This document shows, one piece after another, positions 60,480 through 64,000 of a stretch of DNA of 64,000 bases. The position numbers and the translations under genes are program-made. The stretch is from contig JNDT01001409.1 of the NCBI GenBank assembly GCA_000697055.1, forward strand, positions 1 to 64,000, in the 5' to 3' direction. The notes beneath the pieces are model-generated. The model saw only the letters and a list, made by a program, of their open reading frames with translations. It was not told where the DNA came from and searched no databases. Position 1 is the stretch's first letter; each line of letters begins with the position of its first letter. The stretch is from Saksenaea vasiformis B4078 (taxonomy: Eukaryota > Mucoromycota > Mucoromycetes > Mucorales > Saksenaeaceae).

Positions 60480-61250
60480 TATATGCCATTCTTGTCTCTC
60501 CAGTGGATGCAAAATTTATTCGAGCAGCATAAAAAATAATTCATGGTTAGTCAATGAAAGATGTTTTGATGTCTTTCACTTACCCTCCGAAGGGGTAATG
60601 CCGTGTTGACACGGGGACCCAACCCCACACCGAAGCGGTGGGGCGGGTGAATGGGGACGGTTTGCAGAGGACTTGAAGCGATCCAGCGTCTGACGATCTA
60701 TCACGAAAAAAAATCAGTGATGCTGAGTATGATAACGTTAAGCGGTGAACAAAATTATACCACGGCCGAGGCGGTTCGGGGTAGAGGTCATGCAGCCTAA
60801 ACAAAAGGCAGACAACATGAATAATCTTGCAGGTATAATGGATTGACATTCTTACCGGGGATGTTAAAGGTAAACAGAGCCGAAGAATAAATAAAAGATT
60901 CATGCGTCTCTTTGAATACGGATGGTTCTGGTATGAGCTCATCATGAAACATTTCCATGTCTTGTATTAAGGCATAGAGAAAACTGTAACTGATGCAATG
61001 GATCATCCCAAGGTGAAAAGGACGTACTGCTTTTGGTGGAACATTTTCCTTTTTTAAGACATTTCTATGCTTTCCAATAGGATACTGAGAAATCCATCAC
61101 TGTAAACATGAACTATTCTAATGCAAACTGCAATTATCCAAGCGTGAACTATTCATTGTATAAAGGTAAGGATACGTACTTCAAAATGCAGAGTTCGTTT
61201 GGAAGTAACGCCGAGTGATTTCAAACAGACGCAAAATCATAGGAAAAATC
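60480..61250 (-). repeat. Dispersed repeat family, copy E
   Basis: Read on the minus strand, it begins at 61250 with the common 5' block (CCTATGATTTTGCGTC, GGCGTTACTTCCAAACG, TTTTGAAGTACG). It lacks most internal units, then has the GACCTCTACCCCGAACCGCC-like and GC-rich parts. The hairpin TTACCC-CTTCGGA-GGGTAA lies at about 60581-60599, followed by GTG. It starts 46 nt after the RVB2 stop in the same orientation as that gene. At its far side lies a T17 run flanked by GTCAGCC and GGCTGAC. Confidence 0.75.
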
Positions 61251-61295
61251 CTGTAAATGTACAGTCGAAAACTCTTTTATTATTTATGCAATATT

Positions 61296-63284
<1,989 letters not shown>

Positions 63285-64000
63285 GGCGTTCAAGTAAGGT
63301 GTTTTTTGAAAGGATTTGCCCTTCGCAGAAAGTTTCCATTCATAAAACAGTCACATACTGACATTTTTTGCGCCGCTCCAAACTGGTTCCATGCAAAAAG
63401 GAGGTACTCCGGCGTCTGGTTAGACAATGGTCATACACTATCAGGAAATAGATGTATTTGAGCCTGCACGTTGCGCTAATGCGCACATTAGCTAGTAAAA
63501 ATGAAGCAGAAGACGTGATAGTGATTACCTATTTTCTCGGCTTTTTGGACTGCTCAGGGTACCATCGTTTGAAGCGCAGAAATAGAACCAAATTTAGGAC
63601 TTAACCTGCAAAGATATGAATCAGAAAAAAGGAAAGAATTTTGTACTATACGCAAATGGATATTGACTCATATGGCGACTTCTATATTTCGCGCACCACC
63701 TTTGTCTATCGCATAAATGCGCCATTTCATAGAAGTACGTCCTGCTATAGGTATATCTGAGCGAGAGCCATTGGGTAAGACAAAAATCTACAGACATGAC
63801 ACACTGATACAGGATAAAAAGACTACCTCATCCTGCATTCTTCAATCATAGAAAAATAATACTTTCAGTACAAAATTACCACTGTGGGGAAAGTAACCGA
63901 CTAAAGCCGAATAAATTTGACAAAGTACTTGCACAGAGGAGACGTGTATTACCACAGTCATTTACTAATACATTGACGCTGATAGAATTGGTATATCACC
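63285..64000. other. Upstream flank of RVB2, no gene seen
   Basis: Contains the 5' region of RVB2 and then AT-rich sequence with no supported frame. A short stretch near 63532 (TTCTCGGCTTTTTGGACTGC) recalls the start of U2 snRNA but does not continue as one. Confidence 0.5.

Noticed and set aside
63525..63560. U2 snRNA-like start (TTCTCGGCTTTTTGG)
   Set aside because: Similarity stops after about 20 bases; the branch-recognition and Sm regions are absent.

Overview
The window is eukaryotic and fungal. Genes are split by many very short introns, nearly all 46-72 nt with GTAAG-type donors. The best-recognised proteins are fungal: a Slt2/Mpk1-type MAP kinase, an Atf1-type bZIP factor, squalene epoxidase, a Kre9/Knh1-type wall protein and a SAPS-domain phosphatase partner. 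A long Sel1-repeat protein and a UDP-glycosyltransferase of the type common in early-diverging moulds point to Mucoromycota, probably Mucorales. This placement is my inference from protein character, not from a search.

Layout. 1-1.4 kb: a decayed gene fragment, a 44-bp tandem duplication and a tRNA-Lys(CTT). 1.4-4.9 kb (-): LIM-LIM-C1-RhoGAP gene. 7.7-9.3 kb (+): WD40 ribosome-biogenesis factor JIP5/WDR55. 10.7-14.4 kb (-): importin beta-3 (Kap121/IPO5), followed by an unknown coiled-coil gene at 14.6-15.8 kb (-). 18.2-22.4 kb (+): large Sel1-repeat protein. 24.4-29.0 kb (-): small SBDS-like protein, a divergent mitochondrial PDK-family protein and an Atf1-like bZIP. 30.7-32.5 kb (+): vacuolar-type amino-acid transporter. 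33.8-37.0 kb (-): SAPS-domain phosphatase subunit. 40.2-41.9 kb (+): squalene epoxidase. 42.2-43.5 kb (-): single-HKD phospholipase D protein. 43.5-48.9 kb: gene-poor, with repeats and relics. 49.0-50.5 kb (+): MAP kinase. 53.0-54.8 kb (-): glycosyltransferase. 55.1-55.3 kb (-): small protein. 56.5-57.5 kb (+): Kre9-like GPI protein. 61.3-63.3 kb (-): Reptin/RVB2. Exons were assembled by hand from splice signals. For eleven multi-exon genes the exon lengths sum exactly to a multiple of three.

The most notable non-genic signal is a dispersed repeat of roughly 0.5-1.2 kb, apparently non-coding. There are five recognisable copies plus a fragment. Four copies begin within about 50-240 nt after the stop codon of a gene, in the same orientation as that gene. 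Each carries degenerate internal units and, in three copies, a UUCG-type hairpin directly followed by GTAAGT. Gene-poor stretches hold small relics of at least two decayed gene families and a 141-bp inverted-repeat element.

The genes do not form an operon-like unit. Several act in cell-wall integrity, Rho signalling, stress transcription and membrane sterol supply (RhoGAP, Slt2-type kinase, Atf1, Kre9-like, squalene epoxidase), but nothing in the sequence shows that they are co-regulated.
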